A model generated the notes under the pieces. It searched no databases and was not told where the DNA came from. It was given only the letters and a program-made list of their open reading frames with translations. Both the position numbers and the translations under genes were made by a program. From Bog-756 sp963734435 (lineage in GTDB: Bacteria; Actinomycetota; Acidimicrobiia; Acidimicrobiales; RAAP-2): a DNA stretch of 64,000 nucleotides. Shown piece after piece: positions 54,479 to 62,766 of the stretch (positions are counted from its first letter, which is position 1; every line of letters begins with the position of its first letter). The stretch lies in NCBI GenBank assembly GCA_963734435.1, contig CAVTHA010000009.1:62001-126000 (forward strand). The letters are read 5' to 3'.

Positions 54479-55324
54479 ATGGCCCCGACCCAGCGTCATC
54501 GCTGGCTCACCCGACCCGACAGCAGTAACCGGCGGCGGACCACGGCGCTGCTGCGCTTGGCCGTCGACCAGGCGCAGACCGACTTCAGGGGACGCTATCC
54601 GGGAGCACGGTTCGGGCCCGTCGTGGCGGTGATCGCCGCCTACGAGGAAGCGGACAACATCGGCGACGTCCTGAAGGGCATGCCGGAGACGGTGGCGGGC
54701 CTCGAGGTCTCGACCCTGGTCGTGGTGGACGGCGGCAACGACGGCACCGCGGCCGCAGCCATCGATGCCGGCGCCTTCACCTGCGTGTTGCCCGTCAACC
54801 TCGGGCAGGGTCTTGCCCTCCGCCTCGGCTACCGGCTGGCTGCAGCGCACGGAGCCCGGTACGTGGTCACCCTCGATGCCGACGGGCAGAACGATCCCTC
54901 CGAGTTGGAGACCATGGTGCGGCCACTCATCGAAGACCAGGCCGACTTCGTGATCGGGTCGCGACGGCTCGGCGTGGACCAGACCACCGATCGGTTCCGC
55001 CGGGCAGGCGTCCAGCTCTACGCCGCCGTCCTCAACCGGATGATCTCCCAGCCGCTGTCGGACTCGTCCAGCGGGTACCGCGCCTTCCGGGTCGAGCTGC
55101 TCGAGGACATCCTCCCCCACCTGGTCGAAGACCAGTACCAGACGGCCGAGGTGGTCATCACCGCGGCCAGCCGCGGCTGGCGCATCCTCGAGCAGCCGAC
55201 GGTCTGGCACCCCCGGGCCTCCGGATCCTCCAAGAAGGGCGGCAATCTCGTCTTCGGGCTCCAGTACGCCCGGGTCATCGTCAGCACCTGGTACCACGTC
55301 ACGGTGGGTAACCGGCGCCGCTGA
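54479..55324 (+). CDS. Family 2 glycosyltransferase
   Basis: 281 residues. GT-A fold: AVIAAYEEADNIGDVL, VVDGGNDGTAAAA, and the DxD motif VTLDADGQNDPSE. GSRRLGVDQTTDRF and SDSSSGYRAFR follow, as in polyprenyl-phosphate glycosyltransferases, but no membrane helices are attached. ATG begins at the base after the HD gene stop. Acceptor unknown. Confidence 0.88.
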   Translation: MAPTQRHRWLTRPDSSNRRRTTALLRLAVDQAQTDFRGRYPGARFGPVVAVIAAYEEADNIGDVLKGMPETVAGLEVSTLVVVDGGNDGTAAAAIDAGAFTCVLPVNLGQGLALRLGYRLAAAHGARYVVTLDADGQNDPSELETMVRPLIEDQADFVIGSRRLGVDQTTDRFRRAGVQLYAAVLNRMISQPLSDSSSGYRAFRVELLEDILPHLVEDQYQTAEVVITAASRGWRILEQPTVWHPRASGSSKKGGNLVFGLQYARVIVSTWYHVTVGNRRR

Positions 55325-55450
55325 GGGTGGAGCGCCGAAGGTGGGGCGCCGAGGGTGGGACGCCGAGGGTCCGGCTCGCCTGTCAGTACCGCCCGGTGGC
55401 CGCCACCGACCGGTCGTAGAGGTCCTGGAGGGTGTGGGCGAGATCCTCGG

Positions 55451-56095
55451 TCATCTGACGGGTGCGGCTCGCGAGATGCGCCCGCCTCCGGTCCGTTCCG
55501 GAGGGAAGATGGGCCGGCCCACGATGACGTGGATATGCCGCGGCCGCGGGATCCTGGTGCCTTTGGGCATCACCGATGCCGACCCGCCGATGCCTACCGG
55601 CACCACCGTGGCCCCGGTCCGGGCCGCCAGGAAGGCCACCCCGTCGTGCAGGTCCTCGATCACCGGGCCGGTCCGTCGTTCTCCCTCCGGGAAGAGCACC
55701 AGCGCCTCGCCGGCCTCGAGTACCTTCTGCGCCTGGCGGAGCGACTCGCGGTCGGCCGACTCGCGGTGCACCGGGAACGCGCCGAGCGTCGGGAGGATGC
55801 GCGCCAGCAGCCGGTTGTCCCACAGGCTGTCCTTGCCCATGTAGTGGAGCTTGCGCCGGGTGACTTCCGACGCCACGAAGAAGTCGATAAAAGAGCGGTG
55901 CACCGGGGCGATGATCACCGGCCCGCTGGACGGCACGAGATCAGCACCCTCGACACTCGTGCGGAACAGGATGCGGTTGAGACCACGTACCAGCATCCGG
56001 AGGAACTGATAGATGGGGGTGAAGGAGGTATCGGTCGCTCCCCCGTCGCCCGGGTGTCCCGCGGGGCGGGGCGCTATCCCCTCGGTCAGAGCCAC
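55451..56095 (-). CDS. plsC: 1-acyl-sn-glycerol-3-phosphate acyltransferase family, 3' frameshift likely
   Basis: 214 residues as read. HRSFID (His66-Asp71) is the HX4D motif; FPEGERR is the phosphate-binding block. After GGGRI the frame ends in RAAPVR. In another frame RQMTEDLAHTLQDLYDRSVAATGRY, the usual C-terminal helix, continues to a stop at 55383, so an indel near 55457-55480 is likely. GTG start overlaps cmk by 10 bp. It makes phosphatidate for membrane lipids. Confidence 0.88.
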   Translation of the reverse strand: MALTEGIAPRPAGHPGDGGATDTSFTPIYQFLRMLVRGLNRILFRTSVEGADLVPSSGPVIIAPVHRSFIDFFVASEVTRRKLHYMGKDSLWDNRLLARILPTLGAFPVHRESADRESLRQAQKVLEAGEALVLFPEGERRTGPVIEDLHDGVAFLAARTGATVVPVGIGGSASVMPKGTRIPRPRHIHVIVGRPIFPPERTGGGRISRAAPVR

Positions 56096-56718
56096 GCCAC
56101 GACCTCCTCCACGATGTCCTCGACCGGCCGGTCGGTGGTGTCGATGATCTTCGCCCCGTCGGCCACCCCCAACGGCGACTCCTGGCGGGTGCTGTCCAAC
56201 CGGTCGCGCCGAGCCAGGGCATCGGCCTCCTCCTCCGGCCTTCGGCCCGACCGGACGCCGGCCGCCGCGGTCAGGTAGATCTTGATGTCGGCATCGGGCA
56301 GCACCACCGAGCCGATGTCACGACCCTCGACGATGCCTCCGTCGTGCTCGGCCACCCACTGGCGTTGGCGCTCGACCAGCACGGCGCGGACCTCGGGATG
56401 GGCGGCCACGGTGGAGACGGCGGCGCTGACCGCCGGGGTTCGGATGGCATCGGTGACATCGGTCCCGTCGGCCTCGACCCGCTCACCCACCGAAATGGTG
56501 AGCTGGCGGGCCAGCCGTGCCACCGCCGAGCGGTCGTCCGGTTCGAGGCCGCGTTGGAGGGCAGCCCAGGTCACCGCCCGGTACATGGCCCCGGTGTCGA
56601 GCCGGTCGAGCCCCAACCGGTGGGCCAGGGCCCGCGACACGGTGGACTTGCCCGCGCCGGCCGGTCCGTCGATGGCGATGAGCGGAGCCGGCCGGTCCGC
56701 GACCTTGGTGGCGGTCAC
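56086..56718 (-). CDS. cmk: Cytidylate kinase
   Basis: 210 residues. P-loop GPAGAGKST near residues 18-26, LDTGAMYRAVTWA for CMP binding, VEGRDIGSVVLPDADIKIYL and RRDRLDSTRQESPL in the LID. It phosphorylates CMP and dCMP. GTG start overlaps the aroA stop by 4 bp. Confidence 0.95.
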   Translation of the reverse strand: MTATKVADRPAPLIAIDGPAGAGKSTVSRALAHRLGLDRLDTGAMYRAVTWAALQRGLEPDDRSAVARLARQLTISVGERVEADGTDVTDAIRTPAVSAAVSTVAAHPEVRAVLVERQRQWVAEHDGGIVEGRDIGSVVLPDADIKIYLTAAAGVRSGRRPEEEADALARRDRLDSTRQESPLGVADGAKIIDTTDRPVEDIVEEVVAWL

Positions 56719-58061
56719 CCCCCGCCCCCCGCCCCACCCGTGAGCCGGGCCAGGTCCTCGGCGAAGGCCGGATAGCTGGTGGCTACCGACGCCCAACCCG
56801 AGATGGTGGTCACATCGCCCGTCGCGGGGCACGCCGCCCCGGCGATGGCCGCCGCCATGGCCAGGCGATGGTCCCCCTGGGCATCGAATCGGGCCGGGCG
56901 GAGAGGGCCTCCGGACCCGTCGACCACCAGATCGTCGCCCTCGCCCTCGGCCACTCCTCCGAACGCCCGGACCAGTTCCAGCGTGCCCTCGAAGCGGTCC
57001 GACTCCTTCACCCTGAGCTCGCCCATCCGACGGAACCGGGTCCGTCCTTCGGCTCCGGCGGCGGCCACCGCCAGGATGGGCACCTCGTCGAGGGAGGGGA
57101 TTTCCTCGGCTTCGACCACCGTGCCGTGGAGGCGGCAGCGGTAGGCGGTCACCGAGCCGGTGGTGTTACCGGTCTCCTCGACCTCGATGGTGGCCCCCAT
57201 CCGGCGCAGGACCCCGAGGTAGCCGAGCCGCTCGATGCCCAGCTGGATGTCGGTCACCGTGACCAGGCTGCCCGGGATGATGACGCTGCCGACCAGCCAG
57301 AAAGCCGCCTGGGACGGGTCGCCGGGCACGGTGAAGGTGCCGGGCGACAGCGTGCTCGCCCGCACTCGGACCACCCGACCGGCGCCCTCTCTCCGGAACT
57401 CGATGTCGGCGCCGGCGGCGGCCAACATCTCTTCGGTGTGGGCGCGGGTGGCTACCGGCTCGCGGACCACGGTGTCGCCCCGGGCGGCCAGGGCGGCCAG
57501 GATGACGGCCGACTTGACCTGGGCGCTGGCCATCGGCGTGGTGTAGTCGATGCCCTGCAGCTCGGCGCCGGTGACGGCCAACGGCGGCAGGCAGCGGGGC
57601 CCGGTGCCCGCCACCCCCGCCCCCATCCGGACCAGGGGCTCGGCCACCCGGTCCATGGGGCGAGCCCGGAGTGAGTCGTCGCCGGTCAATGTGGTGACCC
57701 CGGGGAGGCTGGCGGCCAGCCCGGCCAACAGGCGCATCGCCGTCCCCGCGTTGCCCAGTTCGATCGGTTCGGCCGGGGCTTGGAGGCGCGACCGGCCGCC
57801 ACCGACCCGCAGACCGGCGCCGTCGGAGGAGACCTCGGCGCCCAGGGCCGACACCGCCGCACGGGTGCGGGCCACGTCTTCACCGGACGAGAGGCCGGTG
57901 ATCGTCGACGTCCCTTCACCCAGGGCCGAGAGGATGAGGGCGCGGTGGGAGATCGACTTGTCCCCCGGTACCTCGATGGTCCCGGTCAACGCCCGCCCGC
58001 CCCGCACCGACTGCACGGCTCCGGCGTCGGTGGCCGGTGGACCGCCCTCGGGAAGGCTCAC
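56715..58061 (-). CDS. aroA: 3-phosphoshikimate 1-carboxyvinyltransferase (EPSP synthase)
   Basis: 448 residues with the two-domain inside-out barrel motifs. GDKSISHRALILSALGEG holds the substrate lysine and serine; LGNAGTAMRLLAG, LRVKESDRFEG and GDHRLAMAAAIAG are also present. It makes EPSP for chorismate. Overlaps tyrA by 4 bp and cmk by 4 bp. Confidence 0.96.
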   Translation of the reverse strand: MSLPEGGPPATDAGAVQSVRGGRALTGTIEVPGDKSISHRALILSALGEGTSTITGLSSGEDVARTRAAVSALGAEVSSDGAGLRVGGGRSRLQAPAEPIELGNAGTAMRLLAGLAASLPGVTTLTGDDSLRARPMDRVAEPLVRMGAGVAGTGPRCLPPLAVTGAELQGIDYTTPMASAQVKSAVILAALAARGDTVVREPVATRAHTEEMLAAAGADIEFRREGAGRVVRVRASTLSPGTFTVPGDPSQAAFWLVGSVIIPGSLVTVTDIQLGIERLGYLGVLRRMGATIEVEETGNTTGSVTAYRCRLHGTVVEAEEIPSLDEVPILAVAAAGAEGRTRFRRMGELRVKESDRFEGTLELVRAFGGVAEGEGDDLVVDGSGGPLRPARFDAQGDHRLAMAAAIAGAACPATGDVTTISGWASVATSYPAFAEDLARLTGGAGGGG

Positions 58062-59200
58062 CGGGTACTCCCCACGGGCACGCTCGAGGACCGGTAGCCT
58101 CGCCCGGCCAGAGTGGAGAGCAGGGTGGGCGCCGACAGCTTGTCCACCACGATCACCAGCACACCCCGGTCGCCTTCGACGGAGTGGGCGATCTCCAGGT
58201 CGACGATGTTGATGCCCAGCTCGGTCACGAGCACCGACACCTCGGCCAGCACGCCCGGCCGGTCGGGCACCGGTACCCGCACTTCGACCAATTCCTCGGG
58301 ACGGGTGACCCGCTCGCCCAGGGCTCGGCGAGCCGCCGCCGCCCGGTCGAGGACTTCGAGCAGGGATTCGTGGTCGTGCTTGGCCACCCGCCGCCGCATG
58401 GCGCCGAGGGCCTCGATGAGCAGGTCGAGGGTCTCGACGATGGCTTCGGCGTTGTCGTCGCAGATGTCAGGCCAGATCGACGGTTGGCCGGCAGCGATGC
58501 GGGTCATGTCGCGGAAGCCTCCGGCCGCCATCTGCAGCAGCGCCGCGTGCTCCTGGCCCAGCCCGGCGGCCAGGTCCATGAGCGCGGCGGCGGTCAGATG
58601 GGGGACGTGGGAGACCACGGCCACCAAGGAGTCGTGCTGCTCGGGAGTGAGGGCCATCACATCGGCGCCGAGGTCGGCGAGCACGCCGCGCACCCGGGCG
58701 TAGGCCGAGGCGTCGGTGTTGCCGGTCGGGGTGAGCACCCAGGTCGCCCCGACGAACAGATCTCCCGTGGCGCCGTCGATGCCCATCTGCTCCGACCCGG
58801 CCATCGGGTGGCCGCCCACGAAGCGCGGGTGGCCGACGGAGGCCACCAGGGAACTCTTGACCCCACCGACATCGGTGATGGCCATGTCGGGGTTCCAGGC
58901 GTCGGAGGCGAGGATCTCCCCGACCACCTGGGCGGTGGCATGGACCGGGGTGGCCACCACGGCCAGGTCAGCGTGGTGGTCGATCCCCTCGGCGGACAGG
59001 GCTCCGAGCTCCAGCGCCCGGGCGGACACGCGGCCGTCGGCGTCGATCCCGCTCACCGTCCAGCCCCGGCTGCGCAGGGCCAGCCCGACCGAGCCACCGA
59101 TGAGACCGGTGCCGAAGATCATGGCCCGCCCCGGGAGCGCGATCCGACCCCGGGTGGCCGTCGACCGTGCCGTGCCGGCCTCAGTCGGGGAGGTCGTCAC
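58058..59200 (-). CDS. tyrA: Prephenate dehydrogenase with ACT domain
   Basis: 380 residues from GTG 59200. The NAD-binding motif is FGTGLIGGSVGLALRSRG. The catalytic region includes VGGHPMAGSEQMG and the VSHVPHLTAAALM helix. A C-terminal ACT domain (VRVPVPDRPGVLAEVSVLVTE) probably binds tyrosine for feedback control. It overlaps the aroH 3' end by 20 bp, so chorismate mutase and dehydrogenase are coupled. Confidence 0.94.
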   Translation of the reverse strand: MTTSPTEAGTARSTATRGRIALPGRAMIFGTGLIGGSVGLALRSRGWTVSGIDADGRVSARALELGALSAEGIDHHADLAVVATPVHATAQVVGEILASDAWNPDMAITDVGGVKSSLVASVGHPRFVGGHPMAGSEQMGIDGATGDLFVGATWVLTPTGNTDASAYARVRGVLADLGADVMALTPEQHDSLVAVVSHVPHLTAAALMDLAAGLGQEHAALLQMAAGGFRDMTRIAAGQPSIWPDICDDNAEAIVETLDLLIEALGAMRRRVAKHDHESLLEVLDRAAAARRALGERVTRPEELVEVRVPVPDRPGVLAEVSVLVTELGINIVDLEIAHSVEGDRGVLVIVVDKLSAPTLLSTLAGRGYRSSSVPVGSTR

Positions 59201-59549
59201 GGAGTCCCTGGGCGCCCTCGAGGTACACATGGTGGATCCGGTCGCGGGGACGATCCGAGGTCACGTGCAGCATGACCCGTACGCACTGCGGCACCGACCC
59301 ATCGACCGCCAGCTCGCGGGCGCAGATCAGCGGGACGGCCCCGAGCCCCATGGACCGGGCGGCCGTGGCGGGAAACGTGGACACCAGGTCTTCGGTGGCG
59401 GTGAAGAGGATCGAGATGATGTCGTCTTCGGCCAGCCCGTTGCGGTCGAGGATCTGGCGGAGCAAGGCGACCACGCGCTCGGTGATGGCCTCGGGGGTGT
59501 CGCTTTCGACAGTAGTGGCGCCGCGGACGGCTCGAACGGCTGCGGGCAT
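59181..59549 (-). CDS. aroH: Chorismate mutase, AroH type
   Basis: 122 residues, the monofunctional trimeric class typical of Bacillus AroH. VRAVRGATTVESDTPEAI carries the N-terminal active-site Arg, with FTATEDL and CVRVMLHVTSD also conserved. It converts chorismate to prephenate, the substrate of the next gene. ATG start. Confidence 0.95.
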   Translation of the reverse strand: MPAAVRAVRGATTVESDTPEAITERVVALLRQILDRNGLAEDDIISILFTATEDLVSTFPATAARSMGLGAVPLICARELAVDGSVPQCVRVMLHVTSDRPRDRIHHVYLEGAQGLRDDLPD

Positions 59550-59565
59550 CAGCCAGGCATGTTAC

Positions 59566-60348
59566 TCAGCGCCGTCGAGAATCCGACGGGGTGCGGCCGG
59601 CAGGGGCCGGGGTGGCCGGAGCGGCGGCGGCGGCCAGCGCCCGCACTTCGTCGAGTCCCAGGGCCCGGTAGGCACCCGGTGCCAGGGTGGGATCGCTGAT
59701 CGGCCCGACCCGGGTGCGGATCAGCCGGACCACCGGGTGGCCCACGGCATCGCACATGCGGCGCACCTGGCGGTTTCGCCCCTCGTGGATGACCACCCGC
59801 AGCAGACCGGGAGCCACCACCGAAACCCGGGCCGGCGCGCTGCGTCCGTCTTCGAGGTCGACTCCCTGACGCAGGCGGCGTACCTCGCCCGGGCCGGGCT
59901 CGCCCTCCACCTGGACCAGGTACTCCTTGGCCACACCGAACGATGGGTGGGTCAGCCGGTGGGTGAGCTCACCGTCGTTGGTCAGGACGAGGAGTCCCTC
60001 CGAGTCCATGTCGAGGCGGCCGACGGGGAACACCCGCGGCTCGTCGGGCACGAGCGAGACCACCGTCGGGCGCCCGTGGGTGTCCTCGGCCGTGCTCACC
60101 ACGCCCGCCGGCTTGTTCACCAGGTAGTGGACCAATCCGGGTTGCACCGGCAGGGGTACGCCGTCGAGCTCGACCCGGTCGATCCTGGGGTCGACCCGAC
60201 GACCCGGGGCCGGGACCGAACCGTTGACGGTCACCCGACCTTCGGCGATCAACTCCTCACAGGCCCGACGGGACCCGACTCCGATGCGGGCCAGCAGCTT
60301 CTGCAGCCGTTCTCCGCTGGGTAACGCCGCATCCGGCGCCTCAACCAT
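59566..60348 (-). CDS. rluB: 23S rRNA pseudouridine synthase, RluB family
   Basis: 260 residues. S4 RNA-binding domain at about 12-60 (LQKLLARIGVGSRRACEELI) and the catalytic GRLDMDSEGLLVLTNDG with Asp113. RNRQVRRMCDAVGHPVVRLIR closes the fold. The C-terminus is Ala/Pro-rich. It overlaps scpB by 8 bp, a common neighbour in Gram-positive bacteria. Confidence 0.94.
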   Translation of the reverse strand: MVEAPDAALPSGERLQKLLARIGVGSRRACEELIAEGRVTVNGSVPAPGRRVDPRIDRVELDGVPLPVQPGLVHYLVNKPAGVVSTAEDTHGRPTVVSLVPDEPRVFPVGRLDMDSEGLLVLTNDGELTHRLTHPSFGVAKEYLVQVEGEPGPGEVRRLRQGVDLEDGRSAPARVSVVAPGLLRVVIHEGRNRQVRRMCDAVGHPVVRLIRTRVGPISDPTLAPGAYRALGLDEVRALAAAAAPATPAPAGRTPSDSRRR

Positions 60349-60913
60349 CGGCGACCGGGCGCATCTGCTCCTCCATGTCGGCCAGGGTCTCGGGACCCGG
60401 CAGGAGATCCTCGACCGGCGGCAGCTGGTCGAGACGGTCGAGGCCCAATCGCTCCAGGAAGGCGTCGGTGGTGGCGTACAGCACCGCCTGGCCCGGCCCC
60501 GGGGCCCGCCCGGCGGCGGCGATGTAGCCGCGGTGCTCGAGCAGCCGGACCACGCCGTCGACGTTGACGCCCCGGAGCGCCGCGATCTGAGCCCGCGACA
60601 CCGGCTGCTTGTAGGCGACGATGGCGAGGGTCTCGAGGGCGGCAGCCGACAGTCGCGAAGACACCCCGACGTTGGCGAACCGCTCCACGTACGGCGCCAG
60701 TTCCGGGTGGGTCTGGACGCGGTAACCCCCGGCGATCCGGACCACCTCGAAGCCGCGCCCTTCGTCCCGGCACGACGCGGCCAGTTCGTCGCAGATGGGC
60801 TCGATCTGCTCCACCGGGAGCTCCAGCAGCTCGGCCAGCAGACCGGCCGGCACCGGCTCCACCGCCACCATCAGGACGGCCTCGACGGCCCGGGCCTCGG
60901 GCGAGAGGCTCAT
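60341..60913 (-). CDS. scpB: Segregation and condensation protein B
   Basis: 190 residues of paired winged helices: EAVLMVAVEPVPAGLLAELL, then LSAAALETLAIVAYKQPVSRAQIAALRGV. It partners ScpA and SMC to condense the chromosome. ATG start overlaps scpA by 4 bp. Confidence 0.94.
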   Translation of the reverse strand: MSLSPEARAVEAVLMVAVEPVPAGLLAELLELPVEQIEPICDELAASCRDEGRGFEVVRIAGGYRVQTHPELAPYVERFANVGVSSRLSAAALETLAIVAYKQPVSRAQIAALRGVNVDGVVRLLEHRGYIAAAGRAPGPGQAVLYATTDAFLERLGLDRLDQLPPVEDLLPGPETLADMEEQMRPVADG

Positions 60914-61713
60914 CGTGAACCCTCGTATTCGTCGACGTCTCCGTCGACGTCTCCGTCGGTGCCCGGTGCGACTGGCACCGACGCGCCCTCGACCCAGGCG
61001 ACGTCGAGGTCCCCGAAGGTGTGGCCCTGATCGAGGGAGACCCGGCCCTGCTTGAACAGCTCGAGCAGGGCCAGGAAGCTCACGATGATCTCGATCCGGG
61101 CGGTTAGGTGGCGGGTCAGCGTACGGAAGGTGGTGCGCCCCATGGTCACCATCCGCTGCCCGATCTCGGAGACGGCGTCGGCCACGGTCACCGTGTCGAC
61201 CGTCACGTGATACAGGTCGACGGTGGGGACCGGACGGTCTGCCGTGGCGCGGCGGAAGGCCGCCGCCATCTGGCCGGGAGTCACGCCCTCCAAGAGGTCG
61301 GGAGCGTGCACCACGAACTCGGGGTCGAGGCCGGCGGTACGGGGTACCGAACGAGCCGCCAGCTCGGCCAGAGCGGCGAAGGCGTCGGCGGCCGAGGAAT
61401 AGGCCCGGCACTCGAGCAGGCGGGCCAACAGCAGGTCGCGCTCCTCCCAGCCGACCAGCTCCTCGTCGGGGTCGACGTCGTCAGGACCAGGCAGCAGCAG
61501 GCGGGACTTGAGCTCGATCAACACGGCCGTGACCATGAGGAACTCCGACAGCGTCTGCAGGTCCACGCTGTCCCACCCCGCCACTTCGGCCACGAAGGCA
61601 TCGACCACGGTTGCCAGCGGGATGTCGTAGAGGTCCACCTGGTGGGTGTTCACCAGGTGGAGCAGCAGGTCGATCGGGCCCTCGAAGGCTGGTGTGGTGA
61701 CGGTCGCGCCCAC
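60910..61713 (-). CDS. scpA: Segregation and condensation protein A (kleisin)
   Basis: 267 residues. The N-terminal FEGPIDLLLHLVNTHQVDLYDIPLATV binds the SMC neck; the C-terminal winged helix has IVSFLALLELFKQGRVSLDQ. The end is Asp-rich. It begins the scpA-scpB-rluB-aroH-tyrA-aroA-cmk-plsC run and is divergent from trpS with 69 bp between them. Confidence 0.94.
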   Translation of the reverse strand: MGATVTTPAFEGPIDLLLHLVNTHQVDLYDIPLATVVDAFVAEVAGWDSVDLQTLSEFLMVTAVLIELKSRLLLPGPDDVDPDEELVGWEERDLLLARLLECRAYSSAADAFAALAELAARSVPRTAGLDPEFVVHAPDLLEGVTPGQMAAAFRRATADRPVPTVDLYHVTVDTVTVADAVSEIGQRMVTMGRTTFRTLTRHLTARIEIIVSFLALLELFKQGRVSLDQGHTFGDLDVAWVEGASVPVAPGTDGDVDGDVDEYEGSR

Positions 61714-61782
61714 GTCGGACGACCATACCGGCTGAAGGGCCGGATCTCGTGCACCACCGGGCCCGACCTACGATGACCACCC

Positions 61783-62766
61783 ATGTCACGAGTCCTGTCC
61801 GGCATCCAGCCCAGTGGCGACCTCCACCTGGGGAACTACCTCGGTGCCGTCCGCAACTGGGTAGCCGATCAGGACGGGAACGACGCCTTCTACTGCATCG
61901 TCGACCTGCACGCCCTCACCCTCGACATCGACCCGGGCGAGCTCCGACGCCGCACGTACGAGACGACGCTGGACCTACTGGCCGCCGGCCTCGACCCCGA
62001 GCGGTGCACTCTGTTCGTGCAGAGCCACGTGCCCGAGCACGCCCAGATGACCTGGTTGCTCGAGTGCACCGCCACCATGGGCGAGCTGCGCCGCATGACC
62101 CAGTTCAAGGACAAGAGCGAGGGGAAGGACTCGGTCCGGGCCGGGCTGTTCACGTACCCCGTCCTGCAGAGCGCGGACATCCTCCTCTACGACGCCGAGC
62201 GGGTACCGGTCGGGGACGACCAGCGCCAGCATCTCGAGCTCGCCCGTGAGCTGGCCGTGCGCTTCAACCGGCGGTTCGGGGCCGGGCTGGTGGTCCCCGA
62301 GGCCTTCATCCCCAAGGTCGGGGCGAGAGTCATGGACCTCCAGCACCCCGAGCGAAAGATGTCGAAGTCGGTGGACTCCCCCCTCGGCACGGTCCTCATG
62401 CTCGACGGGGACGCAGACATCGCTCGGAAGGTCAAGCGGGCGGTGACCGACACCGACGGCCAGGTCCGCTACGACCCCGCAGCCAAGCCGGGCCTGAGCA
62501 ACCTGTTGGAGCTGCTGGCGGTGGCCACCGGTCAGGACCCGGCCGCCTTGGCCGGAAGCTACCGGACCTACGGCGACCTGAAGAAGGACCTCACCGATGC
62601 CCTCGTCGACCTCCTCCGTCCGGTCCGCCAACGGCGTGCCGCGCTGGCCGAGGACCCGGGCGCAGTCCGGGCCATGCTGGCGCTGGGAGCCGGGAAGGCC
62701 CACGCCATCGCCTCGACCACCTATCGCCGGGCGGCGGCCTCCATGGGGCTGCTCATCCCGGACTGA
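61783..62766 (+). CDS. trpS: Tryptophanyl-tRNA synthetase
   Basis: 327 residues, class I synthetase. HLGN at 15-18 is the HIGH motif (GIQPSGDLHLGNYLGA) and KMSKS is at 192-196. MTQFKDKSEG and GDDQRQHLELARELA are conserved TrpRS blocks. ATG start. Its end overlaps the convergent membrane protein gene by 14 bp. Confidence 0.96.
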   Translation: MSRVLSGIQPSGDLHLGNYLGAVRNWVADQDGNDAFYCIVDLHALTLDIDPGELRRRTYETTLDLLAAGLDPERCTLFVQSHVPEHAQMTWLLECTATMGELRRMTQFKDKSEGKDSVRAGLFTYPVLQSADILLYDAERVPVGDDQRQHLELARELAVRFNRRFGAGLVVPEAFIPKVGARVMDLQHPERKMSKSVDSPLGTVLMLDGDADIARKVKRAVTDTDGQVRYDPAAKPGLSNLLELLAVATGQDPAALAGSYRTYGDLKKDLTDALVDLLRPVRQRRAALAEDPGAVRAMLALGAGKAHAIASTTYRRAAASMGLLIPD

